Part shown: piece by piece, positions 1 to 6,325 of the stretch
Position numbering within the stretch: the stretch's first letter is position 1
Layout of the letters: the number at the start of each line of letters is the position of its first letter
Assembly (NCBI GenBank): GCA_944373065.1
Contig: CALWAJ010000043.1
Span: 1 to 11,422, forward strand
DNA: 11,422 nt
Direction: 5' to 3'
Origin: an uncultured Bacilli bacterium
GTDB taxonomy: Bacteria > Bacillota_I > Bacilli_A > RF39 > UBA660
The notes under the pieces: generated by a model
Told to the model about the DNA's origin: nothing
Database searches by the model: none
Seen by the model: the letters and a program-made list of their open reading frames with translations, nothing else
Program-made: the position numbers and the translations under genes

Positions 1-29
1 TTACTACATCCTTTCTTATTCTGTAGTAA
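1..29. repeat. 8-bp perfect inverted repeat at the left edge
   Basis: TTACTACA (1-8) and TGTAGTAA (22-29) are perfect reverse complements separated by 13 bases. Read on the minus strand the dyad lies just downstream of a probable -10 element, and its loop contains AAAGGA, a Shine-Dalgarno-like sequence. It could be a repressor operator or an mRNA hairpin covering the ribosome site of a gene that begins just outside the window. The sequence alone cannot decide between these. Confidence 0.5.
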
Positions 30-31
30 TA

Positions 32-40
32 ATTATATCA
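32..40 (-). promoter_or_regulatory. Probable extended -10 promoter of a divergent gene off the left edge
   Basis: On the minus strand positions 40-32 read TGATATAAT, a TGn extended -10 with a perfect TATAAT hexamer. No good -35 lies 16-18 bases upstream, but an extended -10 can compensate. A minus-strand AAAGGA at about 15-10 would fit the ribosome site of a gene starting at or beyond position 1. A 6-bp hairpin (TTTCTT 44-49, AAGAAA 54-59) sits in the -35 region and could be an operator. Confidence 0.45.
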
Positions 41-92
41 GATTTTCTTTGCGAAGAAATTTACTCTTTTTTGCTGGTTTATTATAATTTAT

Positions 93-121
93 TTGTAAAT
101 ATGATATTGTAATGATATAAT
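93..121 (+). promoter_or_regulatory. Sigma-A type promoter of the first gene and uvrB
   Basis: TTGTAA (93-98) and TATAAT (116-121) are separated by 17 bases, and TGA directly before the -10 makes it an extended -10. The start codon at 143 lies about 15 bases past the expected transcription start, giving a very short leader that contains AAGGAG (130-135). No GAAC-N4-GTTC LexA box of the Bacillus type is visible around it, although uvrB is a common SOS target. Confidence 0.8.
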
Positions 122-142
122 AGCGACTGAAGGAGAAGAGTC

Positions 143-853
143 ATGAAAAAAAATCTATATGAATTAAGTAATGATAAAAAAAGTTTATTAGTTACAAATT
201 TAAGGATAAATGAATATAAGTTAAAAGAATATAGACAAGAAAAAATGAATGGAAAGCCAGATTATTGTAAGTTATATAAACTAGAGACCAGTATAGATTT
301 AAAGAAGTTTCCTAAAGGTGAAGAAAAAATACTTGTTAGTTTTAAACCATACAATGAAAAATCAGATGATAATCTATTTTTACCTAAAAATTATATAAGA
401 ATAATAGAAAGTTCTAAAGATACGTTGTTTGAAAAAACTAGACAAGATAAAATAATAAAAAGTTATATAAATAGTTGTAATGGTGATAATAGAAATGTAT
501 TATTATTACCATCTGATGAAAATATATATGAAGAAGTATATAAATTACCATCGACAGTGCAGATAGTTTCTCCATTCATATATGGAGGAGAAATTTACTT
601 GTTTAGTGATATATTAAAGGTTCCTATAGAATTACAAGCTTTAGATTTTTTTCTTGCTAGTAACTATAAAGCTTTAACTTTAGATGCGTATTCTAAATAT
701 ATTCCTTGGCAACTATTTGAAAAAGAAGAACAAAGAACAGTACCACTTGAGGGGCTCACTGCTAGTACGAGAGAAAAACAAAAGGAAAATTTAGAAGACA
801 TTACTAAAGTATTGAAGTTATACAAAGAATATAAAATGAAAAAAGGTGATTAG
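143..853 (+). CDS. Hypothetical protein, 236 residues, upstream of uvrB
   Basis: I do not recognise this protein. The ATG at 143 is preceded by AAGGAG at 130-135 and a strong promoter, so the start is well supported. The product is lysine-rich and looks soluble: no signal peptide, membrane segment or obvious cofactor motif is visible. The middle (about residues 117-175) is more hydrophobic and looks mixed alpha/beta, and the C-terminus (about 205-236) is a charged, probably helical tail. It ends two bases before the uvrB start, and its final codons carry the uvrB ribosome site, so the two genes are almost certainly cotranscribed and translationally coupled. Coupling hints at a repair or DNA-linked role, but that is only guilt by association. 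Confidence 0.85.
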   Translation: MKKNLYELSNDKKSLLVTNLRINEYKLKEYRQEKMNGKPDYCKLYKLETSIDLKKFPKGEEKILVSFKPYNEKSDDNLFLPKNYIRIIESSKDTLFEKTRQDKIIKSYINSCNGDNRNVLLLPSDENIYEEVYKLPSTVQIVSPFIYGGEIYLFSDILKVPIELQALDFFLASNYKALTLDAYSKYIPWQLFEKEEQRTVPLEGLTASTREKQKENLEDITKVLKLYKEYKMKKGD

Positions 854-855
854 AA

Positions 856-2808
856 ATGTTCAAATTAGTCTCAAAATTCAAACCAAGTGGCGACCAACCT
901 GAAGCAATTAAAGAATTGGTAGAAGGCATAAAAGAAGGGAAAAAAGAACAAGTTTTATTAGGGGCGACAGGAACAGGTAAAACTTTTACTATGGCTAATG
1001 TCATTGCAAAGGTAAATAAACCAACCCTAATCCTTGCCCATAATAAAACTTTAGCAGGACAACTTTATAGCGAAATGAAAGAATTATTTCCTGAGAACAA
1101 TGTAGAGTACTTTGTCTCATACTATGATTATTATCAACCAGAAGCTTATGTTCCTAGTACTGATACTTATATTGAAAAAGATTCCTCTATAAATGATGAA
1201 ATCGATGAATTAAGACATGCTGCAACATCTGCACTACTTTCATCAAAAGATACAATTGTTGTCGCTAGTGTCTCTTGTATTTACGGTATAGGAGAAGTAG
1301 AAGAATATAAAAATAAAATGTTAACGCTAAGAGTTGGAGAAGAAATAGAGAGAAATGAAGTATTAGTAAAACTTGTGGAAATGCAATATGCAAGAAACGA
1401 TTTAGACTTCCATCGTGGTACCTTTAGAGTAAGAGGAGATGTCTTGGAAATAATTCCTACTAATCAAAATCAAACAGGTTATAGAATAGAATTCTTTGGT
1501 AGCGAAATAGATAGAATTAGTGAAATAGATGTCTTAACAGGAACAGTTATCTCTAATAAGAAAAATATTAGTATCTTCCCTGCTAGTCACTTTGTAATTA
1601 GTGATGACAAATTAAAAGAAGCGATTAAAAGGATAAAAAAAGAGTTACAAGAACGTTTAGAAGAACTTAAGAGTGAAAATAAGCTTTTAGCAGCAGAACG
1701 TCTTGAACAGAGAACTAACTATGATATTGAAATGTTAGAGGAAACAGGATTCTGTCATGGTATTGAAAACTATTCAGCTCCTATGGCAGGACGTAAGCCT
1801 GGGGAAACTCCTACAACTCTTATGGACTTCTTTGGCGATGACTATCTATTAATAGTAGATGAATCTCATGTAACTCTACCTCAAGTAAGAGGAATGTATA
1901 ATGGTGATAGAGCTAGAAAACAAAACTTAGTTGACTATGGATTCCGTTTACCTAGTGCCCTTGATAACCGTCCTTTAAAGTTCGATGAATTTGAAAAGAA
2001 AATAAAACAAGCGATTTATGTATCAGCAACACCAGGTGATTATGAACTTGAAAAAACACATGGTGAGTATGTTGAACAAATCATTAGACCTACAGGACTA
2101 CTTGACCCAACTATTGAAGTTAGAAAGACAGAAGGACAAATAGATGATTTAGTAGGAGAAATAAATGAACGTATTAAGAAGAATGAAAGAGTCTTAATTA
2201 CTACTTTAACTATTAGAATGAGTGAGGAGTTAACAAGCTACTTAAAAGATTTAGATATCAAAGTTGCTTATCTTCATACTGAGATTAAAACTCTAGAACG
2301 TTTGCAAATTATTCATGACTTAAGATGTGGTATTTATGATGTCGTTGTTGGAATCAATCTTCTACGTGAAGGAATAGATATTCCAGAAGTTTCCCTAATC
2401 GCTATATTAGATGCTGATAAAGAAGGTTTCTTAAGAAGTGAGAGAAGTCTTATTCAAACTATTGGACGTTGTGCCAGAAATGCAAGTGGCCACGTCATTA
2501 TGTATGCAGATAATATAACAGAGTCTATGGATAAAGCCATTAAAGAGACAAAACGTCGTCGTGAAATACAGGAAGCTTATAATAAAAAACATGGTATTAT
2601 TCCTAAAACAATTGAAAAGGAAATTAGAGAAGTTATTAGTAATGTAGATACAAAAGACTCTACTAAACCTAAAAAGAAATTAACTAAACAAGAAAAGATG
2701 TTAGAAATAGAGAGAATTGAAACTGAAATGAAGGAAGCAGCTAAGAACTTTGACTTTGAACGTGCTATGGAACTTAGAAATGCTCTATTTGAAATGAAAA
2801 GTGAGTGA
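856..2808 (+). CDS. uvrB: UvrB, excinuclease ABC subunit B
   Basis: UvrB is the damage-verifying helicase-like subunit of nucleotide excision repair: it is loaded by UvrA and then recruits UvrC for incision. The protein has 650 residues, normal for the family. Visible signatures are Q14 of the Q motif, Walker A GATGTGKT (36-43), the tyrosine-rich beta-hairpin that clamps DNA (about 89-113), the DESH box (335-338), SATPGDYE (390-397), the GINLLREGID block (about 499-508) and motif VI QTIGRCAR (534-541), where GRAAR is more usual. The last 40 residues form a UVR coiled-coil domain that contacts UvrC. AAGGTGAT at 844-851 is the ribosome site and overlaps the end of the upstream gene. uvrA, the usual neighbour in Firmicutes, is not next to it, so it must lie elsewhere. 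Confidence 0.98.
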   Translation: MFKLVSKFKPSGDQPEAIKELVEGIKEGKKEQVLLGATGTGKTFTMANVIAKVNKPTLILAHNKTLAGQLYSEMKELFPENNVEYFVSYYDYYQPEAYVPSTDTYIEKDSSINDEIDELRHAATSALLSSKDTIVVASVSCIYGIGEVEEYKNKMLTLRVGEEIERNEVLVKLVEMQYARNDLDFHRGTFRVRGDVLEIIPTNQNQTGYRIEFFGSEIDRISEIDVLTGTVISNKKNISIFPASHFVISDDKLKEAIKRIKKELQERLEELKSENKLLAAERLEQRTNYDIEMLEETGFCHGIENYSAPMAGRKPGETPTTLMDFFGDDYLLIVDESHVTLPQVRGMYNGDRARKQNLVDYGFRLPSALDNRPLKFDEFEKKIKQAIYVSATPGDYELEKTHGEYVEQIIRPTGLLDPTIEVRKTEGQIDDLVGEINERIKKNERVLITTLTIRMSEELTSYLKDLDIKVAYLHTEIKTLERLQIIHDLRCGIYDVVVGINLLREGIDIPEVSLIAILDADKEGFLRSERSLIQTIGRCARNASGHVIMYADNITESMDKAIKETKRRREIQEAYNKKHGIIPKTIEKEIREVISNVDTKDSTKPKKKLTKQEKMLEIERIETEMKEAAKNFDFERAMELRNALFEMKSE

Positions 2809-2813
2809 TAAAA

Positions 2814-3323
2814 ATGAAAAATTTACAAATAGACCGTCAAAACTTAAAAAAGTTTTATGACAAATTAATGGATAAATATGAAATAGCTTTAGTAAGAGAT
2901 TTTGAATGTGATTATAATAAATGTGAAGAAATCGATAGCTTCTTTTTAAATACATATGAAGATGTTATATCTAAACTTTGTTATAAATATCAAGAACTTT
3001 TTAATAAAAAAATAATTAAAGATGATTTTAGTAATACAACTATTTGTGTTCCCGTTATAACTGTGGAAAAACTTTCTAAAAGTGAAAAACAGTACTTATT
3101 ATCATTATATATAAAAAAACTAGTAGAATTAGACATAGATAGCTTTGGCTTAACTAGTATTAATATTGTTAAAAAATGGGTAAGCAAAGATAATATTCCA
3201 GAAGAAATAAATATCTATAATAACCCTAATATTTTTGCTAGTAAAAACACCTATTCTTTAGAAACAGAATTTTCTTTAATCAAAAGATATGCTCTAAATG
3301 AAAGAAAAAGTTTATTAAGATAA
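2814..3323 (+). CDS. Hypothetical protein A of a tandem paralogue pair
   Basis: I do not recognise a family. The protein has 169 residues from the ATG at 2814; a GTG at 2805 overlapping the uvrB stop codon would add three residues. Neither start has a strong ribosome site, so translation is probably coupled to uvrB. It looks soluble, helical and rich in charged residues. Residues about 79-128 form a block (VPVI, a KSE turn, YLLSLYI, GLTSI, then KK) that is clearly repeated in the gene at 3435. A second shared piece, YSL followed by FSLIK, lies near the C-terminus. The pair therefore arose by duplication and divergence. The uvrB operon position is the only functional clue. Confidence 0.8.
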   Translation: MKNLQIDRQNLKKFYDKLMDKYEIALVRDFECDYNKCEEIDSFFLNTYEDVISKLCYKYQELFNKKIIKDDFSNTTICVPVITVEKLSKSEKQYLLSLYIKKLVELDIDSFGLTSINIVKKWVSKDNIPEEINIYNNPNIFASKNTYSLETEFSLIKRYALNERKSLLR

Positions 3324-3366
3324 AATAATCCCCAAAAGTTGTTAATTTTATAGAAAAAATAAAACT

Positions 3367-3389
3367 TTATCCACAATTACTGTGGAAAA
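3367..3389. promoter_or_regulatory. Inverted pair of DnaA-box sequences
   Basis: TTATCCACA (3367-3375) matches the consensus DnaA box exactly. TGTGGAAAA (3381-3389) is its inverted partner, TTTTCCACA, with one mismatch to TTATCCACA. They are five bases apart and form a TCCACA/TGTGGA dyad between the two paralogous genes. DnaA boxes outside oriC can act as transcription control sites. The dyad could equally be an operator for another factor. Confidence 0.5.
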
Positions 3390-3392
3390 TAG

Positions 3393-3407
3393 ATGTTTTT
3401 GAAACAT
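3393..3407. repeat. 6-bp dyad in the paralogue intergenic region
   Basis: ATGTTT (3393-3398) and AAACAT (3402-3407) are a perfect inverted repeat around a 3-base centre, three bases after the DnaA-box pair and 28 bases before the next start codon. No clean -35/-10 pair is visible in this 111-base gap, and there is no T-rich tract to make either dyad a terminator. An operator or processing site is possible. Confidence 0.4.
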
Positions 3408-3434
3408 TTAAAGTAAAATAGAAAGGATTAATAA

Positions 3435-3962
3435 ATGGATAGAGTAGAACAAGCAAAAATAATTGCTAAATATATGTTAGATAGAGTTATTCCAATCTAC
3501 AAAGAAAATCTTCATAATGATTTTAATTTAGATAATGAAACAAAAGAAAAATTAACAAAAATATATAATAGGACCAATGAAGAAGTTCTAAAGACTGTAC
3601 TTGCTAAATATCAAGCAAAACTCCTAAAACAAGAAGAAAATAGTGATATAGGCAATTTTAATATAGAAGTTCCTGTTATCTCTAAAATAGATTTTACAAA
3701 AAGCGAAAGATTATATTTACTTTCTTTATACATTGATAAACTAATTGAATATGACTTTGAAAGTTTAGGATTGACTAGTATAGATATTATAAAAAAATAT
3801 ATTCGTTCTCGAGATATTGATGAAAATAAAGTTTATGATATTATAGACAAATATGAACTTAACAATGACTCTTATAGCTTAAAGTTAAGCTTTTCTCTAA
3901 TAAAAACTTGTATTAAAGATAACCATAATGCTAATAAAGTAAAAGTTTACAGTATAGATTAA
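3435..3962 (+). CDS. Hypothetical protein B of a tandem paralogue pair
   Basis: A 175-residue protein of unknown function, preceded by AAAGGA at 3422-3427, seven bases before the ATG. It is soluble and helix-rich, with no signal peptide or membrane segment. Residues about 79-128 align without gaps to the block in protein A: VPVI, KSE, YLLSLYI, GLTSI and a lysine pair are shared, about 28 identities in 50 positions counted by eye. The N-terminal 75 residues are much less alike. No promoter is evident, so it may be cotranscribed with uvrB and protein A, possibly modulated by the dyads in the gap. No terminator is visible after it. Confidence 0.85.
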   Translation: MDRVEQAKIIAKYMLDRVIPIYKENLHNDFNLDNETKEKLTKIYNRTNEEVLKTVLAKYQAKLLKQEENSDIGNFNIEVPVISKIDFTKSERLYLLSLYIDKLIEYDFESLGLTSIDIIKKYIRSRDIDENKVYDIIDKYELNNDSYSLKLSFSLIKTCIKDNHNANKVKVYSID

Positions 3963-3994
3963 AAATAAAAACTTTAAAAGAATTAGAAAAATGC

Positions 3995-4023
3995 TTGACT
4001 ATAAAGGTACTTTGTGGTAATTT
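3995..4023 (+). promoter_or_regulatory. Promoter of secE-nusG
   Basis: TTGACT (3995-4000) is followed after 17 bases by TAATTT (4018-4023), with TGG just before it giving an extended -10 TGn. The -10 hexamer itself is weak (three of six). The expected start near 4030 gives a leader of about 50 bases before secE. The promoter's presence argues against the in-frame upstream TTG at 3995 being the secE start. Confidence 0.6.
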
Positions 4024-4029
4024 AACCTT

Positions 4030-4056
4030 AAGCACTGAGAAGTGTTTTTCTTTTAG
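4030..4056 (+). terminator. Hairpin with T-rich tract at the 5' end of the secE leader
   Basis: AAGCACT (4030-4036) pairs with AGTGTTT (4041-4047), one G-T wobble included, around a GAGA tetraloop. TTTTCTTTT-like sequence follows. It could be a weak attenuator in front of secE-nusG. Because it begins almost at the predicted transcription start, it could instead be a 5' stem-loop that protects the mRNA. Confidence 0.45.
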
Positions 4057-4081
4057 AAAAAATATAAAGGAAGATGTGTAT

Positions 4082-4378
4082 ATGGCAAAGAAAAAAGAAG
4101 AAACTAAAGAAATGAAAAAAGACTCTTTAAAAGAAGTAACTAAAAAAGAAAATAAAAAATCTTCTTCTAAAGGTAAAAAGAAAGAAAAGACTAGTATATT
4201 TGCAAAGATATCTAATTTTCTTAATGGTGTAAAAACAGAATTTAAAAGAGTAAAGTGGCCATCAAGAAAAGAAATGATTAAATATTCTATCGCTACAATA
4301 GTATTTATTATCTGCTGTTCATTATTCTTCTATTTAATAGATGTAATATTAGCAGCACTACATTCATTAGGTAAATAG
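4082..4378 (+). CDS. secE: SecE, preprotein translocase subunit
   Basis: SecE is the small clamp subunit of the SecYEG channel. The start chosen is the ATG at 4082, with AAAGGA at 4066-4071. Upstream in-frame codons would run into the promoter and leader. The protein has 98 residues. A lysine-rich, probably disordered N-terminus (1-37) precedes the conserved amphipathic segment EFKRVKWPSRKEM (53-65), the hallmark of SecE, and a single membrane span at about 68-91. The long basic tail makes it somewhat longer than the roughly 60-residue Bacillus SecE. nusG follows after 13 bases, the usual secE-nusG operon. Confidence 0.95.
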   Translation: MAKKKEETKEMKKDSLKEVTKKENKKSSSKGKKKEKTSIFAKISNFLNGVKTEFKRVKWPSRKEMIKYSIATIVFIICCSLFFYLIDVILAALHSLGK

Positions 4379-4391
4379 AAAGGAAAGAGTT

Positions 4392-4925
4392 ATGGAAAAA
4401 CAATGGTATGTCGTTAATACGTATTCAGGACATGAAAAGAAAGTTCAAGAGAAACTTTTAATGCGTGCTGAATCAATGAATATGCAAGATTATATATTTA
4501 GAGTAATTGTTCCAGAACAAGAAGAGACAGAAATTAAAGATGGAGTTAAAAAGACTAAAGTAAAGAAATTATTTCCAGGATATATCTTAGTTGAAATGAT
4601 TATGACAGATGAAGCTTGGTATATAGTTCGTAATACTCCAGGAGTTACAGGCTTTATTGGTTCAAGTGGTAAAGGTGCAAAACCAACTCCATTACAACCT
4701 AGTGAAGTGGATCATATCTTAAAGAACATGGGTATAAGTAGAATTGATGTTGATAAAGAATTACAACCTGGTACTAAGGTTAAAATAATAGGTGGTCCAT
4801 TTACAGGAATGTTTGGAACTATTGAAGAAGTTGATACCGCTAATGAAAAAATTGAACTTAATGTTGACTTATTCGGACAAGAGACTCAAGTTGAAGTTGA
4901 ATTAACACAAATAGAAAAAGCTTAG
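4392..4925 (+). CDS. nusG: NusG, transcription elongation/termination factor
   Basis: NusG binds the RNA polymerase clamp and modulates pausing and termination, and it links transcription to translation. The protein has 177 residues, normal length. The NGN domain starts at WYVVNTYSGHE (5-15) and includes FPGYILVEM (61-69) and TPGVTGFIG (82-90). A KOW domain follows (about 126-175), with PGTKVKIIGGPFTGMFGTI at its core. The ribosome site is AAAGGAAAG, just before the ATG. It is cotranscribed with secE; rplK has its own promoter after it, and no terminator is seen between them. Confidence 0.97.
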   Translation: MEKQWYVVNTYSGHEKKVQEKLLMRAESMNMQDYIFRVIVPEQEETEIKDGVKKTKVKKLFPGYILVEMIMTDEAWYIVRNTPGVTGFIGSSGKGAKPTPLQPSEVDHILKNMGISRIDVDKELQPGTKVKIIGGPFTGMFGTIEEVDTANEKIELNVDLFGQETQVEVELTQIEKA

Positions 4926-4932
4926 TTTACTC

Positions 4933-4961
4933 TTGTCAAATAAGAAAAACTATGCTATTAT
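4933..4961 (+). promoter_or_regulatory. Promoter of rplK-rplA
   Basis: TTGTCA (4933-4938), 17 bases, then TATTAT (4956-4961) preceded by TGC, an extended -10. Each hexamer matches consensus at five of six positions. Transcription would start near 4968 and leave a leader of about 135 bases. Confidence 0.8.
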
Positions 4962-4968
4962 TTAGGGG

Positions 4969-4987
4969 CTATATTAATTTTATATAG
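4969..4987 (+). other. 5'-terminal stem-loop of the rplK leader
   Basis: CTATAT (4969-4974) pairs with ATATAG (4982-4987) around a seven-base loop, at the predicted 5' end of the transcript. It is all A-T apart from one G-C pair, so it is weak. It may stabilise the mRNA end. Confidence 0.35.
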
Positions 4988-4996
4988 ATTAATATT

Positions 4997-5071
4997 AGTG
5001 GGAAGCAAAAAGTGCAAAATATCATGATAAAAAATCTTGATATTGAAAAGTGAAATGCTATTATAACCACT
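4997..5071 (+). promoter_or_regulatory. L1-type ribosomal protein leader in front of rplK
   Basis: AGTGG (4997-5001) pairs with CCACT (5067-5071). An asymmetric internal loop (GA at 5002-5003 opposite ATTATAA at 5060-5066) is followed by AGCA (5004-5007) pairing with TGCT (5056-5059). Inside, AATATCA (5018-5024) pairs with TGATATT (5038-5044). GTGGGA opposite a purine-rich strand ending ACCAC is the layout of the L1-binding site in 23S rRNA and in mRNAs that L1 represses. A competing hairpin, ACTCG/CGAGT (5069-5073, 5080-5084), uses part of the outer stem and ends three bases before the AAAGGA ribosome site, which suggests a switch. Binding by L1 is inferred. Confidence 0.6.
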
Positions 5072-5103
5072 CGCGAAAACGAGTAAGAAAGGATGTGTTT
5101 TTC

Positions 5104-5544
5104 GTGGCAAAGAAAGAAGTTGTAAAGAAAATCAAGTTACAAATTCCTGCAGGAAAAGCAACACCTGCTCCACCAGTTGGAACAGTTTTAGGACCTGCTG
5201 GAATAAATTTACAGGAATTTTGTACAAAATATAATGATGCAACTAGAGATAAGATGGGAGATATTTTACCAGTTGAAATTTCTATATATGATGATAGAAG
5301 CTTTGACTTTGTAATCAAAACTCCACCAGTTCCATTCTTAATTAAGAAGTATGCAAAAATCAATAAAGGTTCAACAAAAGGAAAGAATGAAACAGTTGCA
5401 ACACTTACAGACGCTCAAGTTACAGAAATTGCTGAAATCAAATTACCAGACTTAAACTGCTATGACATAGAAGCAGCTAAGAAGACAGTAATTGGAACAG
5501 CTAAAAACATGGGTGTTGCCGTAGAAGAAAAGAAAGAAGATTAA
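5104..5544 (+). CDS. rplK: Ribosomal protein L11
   Basis: L11 is a large-subunit protein of the GTPase-associated centre; it binds 23S rRNA and works with L10 and L7/L12. I chose the GTG at 5104 because the protein then begins MAKKEVVKKIKLQIPAGKA, the family start. AAAGGA at 5088-5093 is correctly spaced, and the in-frame GTG at 5050 lies inside the leader fold. The length is 146 residues against a usual 141. The proline-rich hinge PAGKATPAPPVGTVLGPAGIN (15-35) and the C-terminal RNA-binding domain (about 70-142) are intact. The GTG start and structured leader suggest tight translational control. Confidence 0.97.
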   Translation: MAKKEVVKKIKLQIPAGKATPAPPVGTVLGPAGINLQEFCTKYNDATRDKMGDILPVEISIYDDRSFDFVIKTPPVPFLIKKYAKINKGSTKGKNETVATLTDAQVTEIAEIKLPDLNCYDIEAAKKTVIGTAKNMGVAVEEKKED

Positions 5545-5567
5545 TAATTAAACATATAGGTTATACC

Positions 5568-5613
5568 TATGTGGGAGGATGTAACACTAATTGCTTACCC
5601 GAATAACCACATA
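5568..5613 (+). promoter_or_regulatory. L1 leader in front of rplA
   Basis: TATGTGG (5568-5574) pairs with CCACATA (5607-5613). The internal loop has GA (5575-5576) on one side and GAATAA (5601-5606) on the other. Above it GG/CC (5577-5578 with 5599-5600) and GTAA/TTAC (5581-5584 with 5595-5598) close the hairpin. This is the GTGGGAG plus GAAATACCAC-like arrangement of the rRNA L1 site. The stem ends next to the AAGGAGGA ribosome site, so L1 bound here would block translation of its own gene. A small ATAGGT/ACCTAT hairpin (5556-5570) overlaps the first three bases of the stem and could compete. Confidence 0.75.
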
Positions 5614-5626
5614 AGGAGGAAAAATA

Positions 5627-6325
5627 ATGAAAAGAAGAAGTAGAAAATATAGTGAAGCTGCTACTAAAGTAGAAAAGAATAAACTATATACTAAAGAAGA
5701 AGCCGTAAAATTAGTTAAAGAAACTAGTATTACTAAGTTTGATTCTTCAGTAGAAGTTGCAATGAACTTAAATCTTGATACTAAAAAAGCAGACCAACAA
5801 TTACGTGGTGCTATTGTTCTACCTAAAGGAACAGGTAAAACAAACCGTGTTTTAGTTATTGCTAAAGGTGATAATGCTAAAGCTGCTAAAGATGCAGGTG
5901 CTGATTATGTTGGAGACCAAGATTACTTAGATAAGATAGCTAATGAAAATTGGTTTGAATTTGATACTATGATTGCAACTCCAGATATGATGCCTTTACT
6001 TGGTAAATTAGGACGTATCCTTGGACCAAAAGGATTAATGCCTAACCCTAAAACAGGAACAGTAACAACAGATGTTGCTAAAGCCGTATCAGATGCTAAA
6101 GCAGGTCGTGTTGAATACCGTACAGATAGTTTTGGTAATATCCATACTATCATTGGTAAAGTATCATTTTCTGAAGAAGACCTATTAGCAAACCTAAATG
6201 CTGTAGTCAGTCAAATTATTAAAATTAAACCTGCTACAGTAAAAGGAGACTATATTAAAAATATATCTATTTCATCTACTATGGGTCCTGGAATTAAGAT
6301 TCAAATTAATTCTTTTGACAAATAG
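5627..6325 (+). CDS. rplA: Ribosomal protein L1
   Basis: L1 forms the L1 stalk of the 50S subunit, helps release deacylated tRNA, and commonly represses its own operon by binding an mRNA copy of its rRNA site. The protein has 232 residues, the usual length. The signature GKLGRILGPKGLMPNPKTGTVT (126-147) is intact, and the two domain I segments flank domain II as expected. The ATG is preceded by AAGGAGGA (5613-5620). It is cotranscribed with rplK, 82 bases downstream across an L1-type leader. The last codons contain the -35 element of the rplJ promoter. Confidence 0.98.
   Translation: MKRRSRKYSEAATKVEKNKLYTKEEAVKLVKETSITKFDSSVEVAMNLNLDTKKADQQLRGAIVLPKGTGKTNRVLVIAKGDNAKAAKDAGADYVGDQDYLDKIANENWFEFDTMIATPDMMPLLGKLGRILGPKGLMPNPKTGTVTTDVAKAVSDAKAGRVEYRTDSFGNIHTIIGKVSFSEEDLLANLNAVVSQIIKIKPATVKGDYIKNISISSTMGPGIKIQINSFDK

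Noticed and set aside
93..142. LexA/SOS box in front of the uvrB operon
   Set aside because: No GAAC-N4-GTTC or close variant is visible between the left edge and the first start codon.
3393..3407. parS centromere site
   Set aside because: TGTTT and AAACA half-sites are present, but the CACGTG core of the parS palindrome is missing and the element is three bases too short.
3324..3434. Replication origin at the DnaA-box pair
   Set aside because: Only two boxes, no AT-rich unwinding repeat cluster clearly distinct from the AT-rich background, and no dnaA or dnaN nearby.
3942..3975. Terminator after the second paralogue
   Set aside because: AAAGTTT and AAACTTT can pair but the stem is A-T only with a 20-base loop and no T tract after it.
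5050..5103. Longer rplK beginning at GTG 5050, and longer secE (TTG 3995), rplL (6999) and methyltransferase (10734) readings
   Set aside because: The extensions fall in promoters, leaders or the previous gene, and the downstream starts have good ribosome sites and family-typical N-termini.
5061..5363. Minus-strand open frames over rplK, and similar ones over uvrB (804-1004), the 2814 gene (2990-3187), rplA (5923-6153), rplL (7028-7447) and 7440-7664
   Set aside because: They lie antisense to well-supported genes, lack convincing ribosome sites and show no recognisable protein features.
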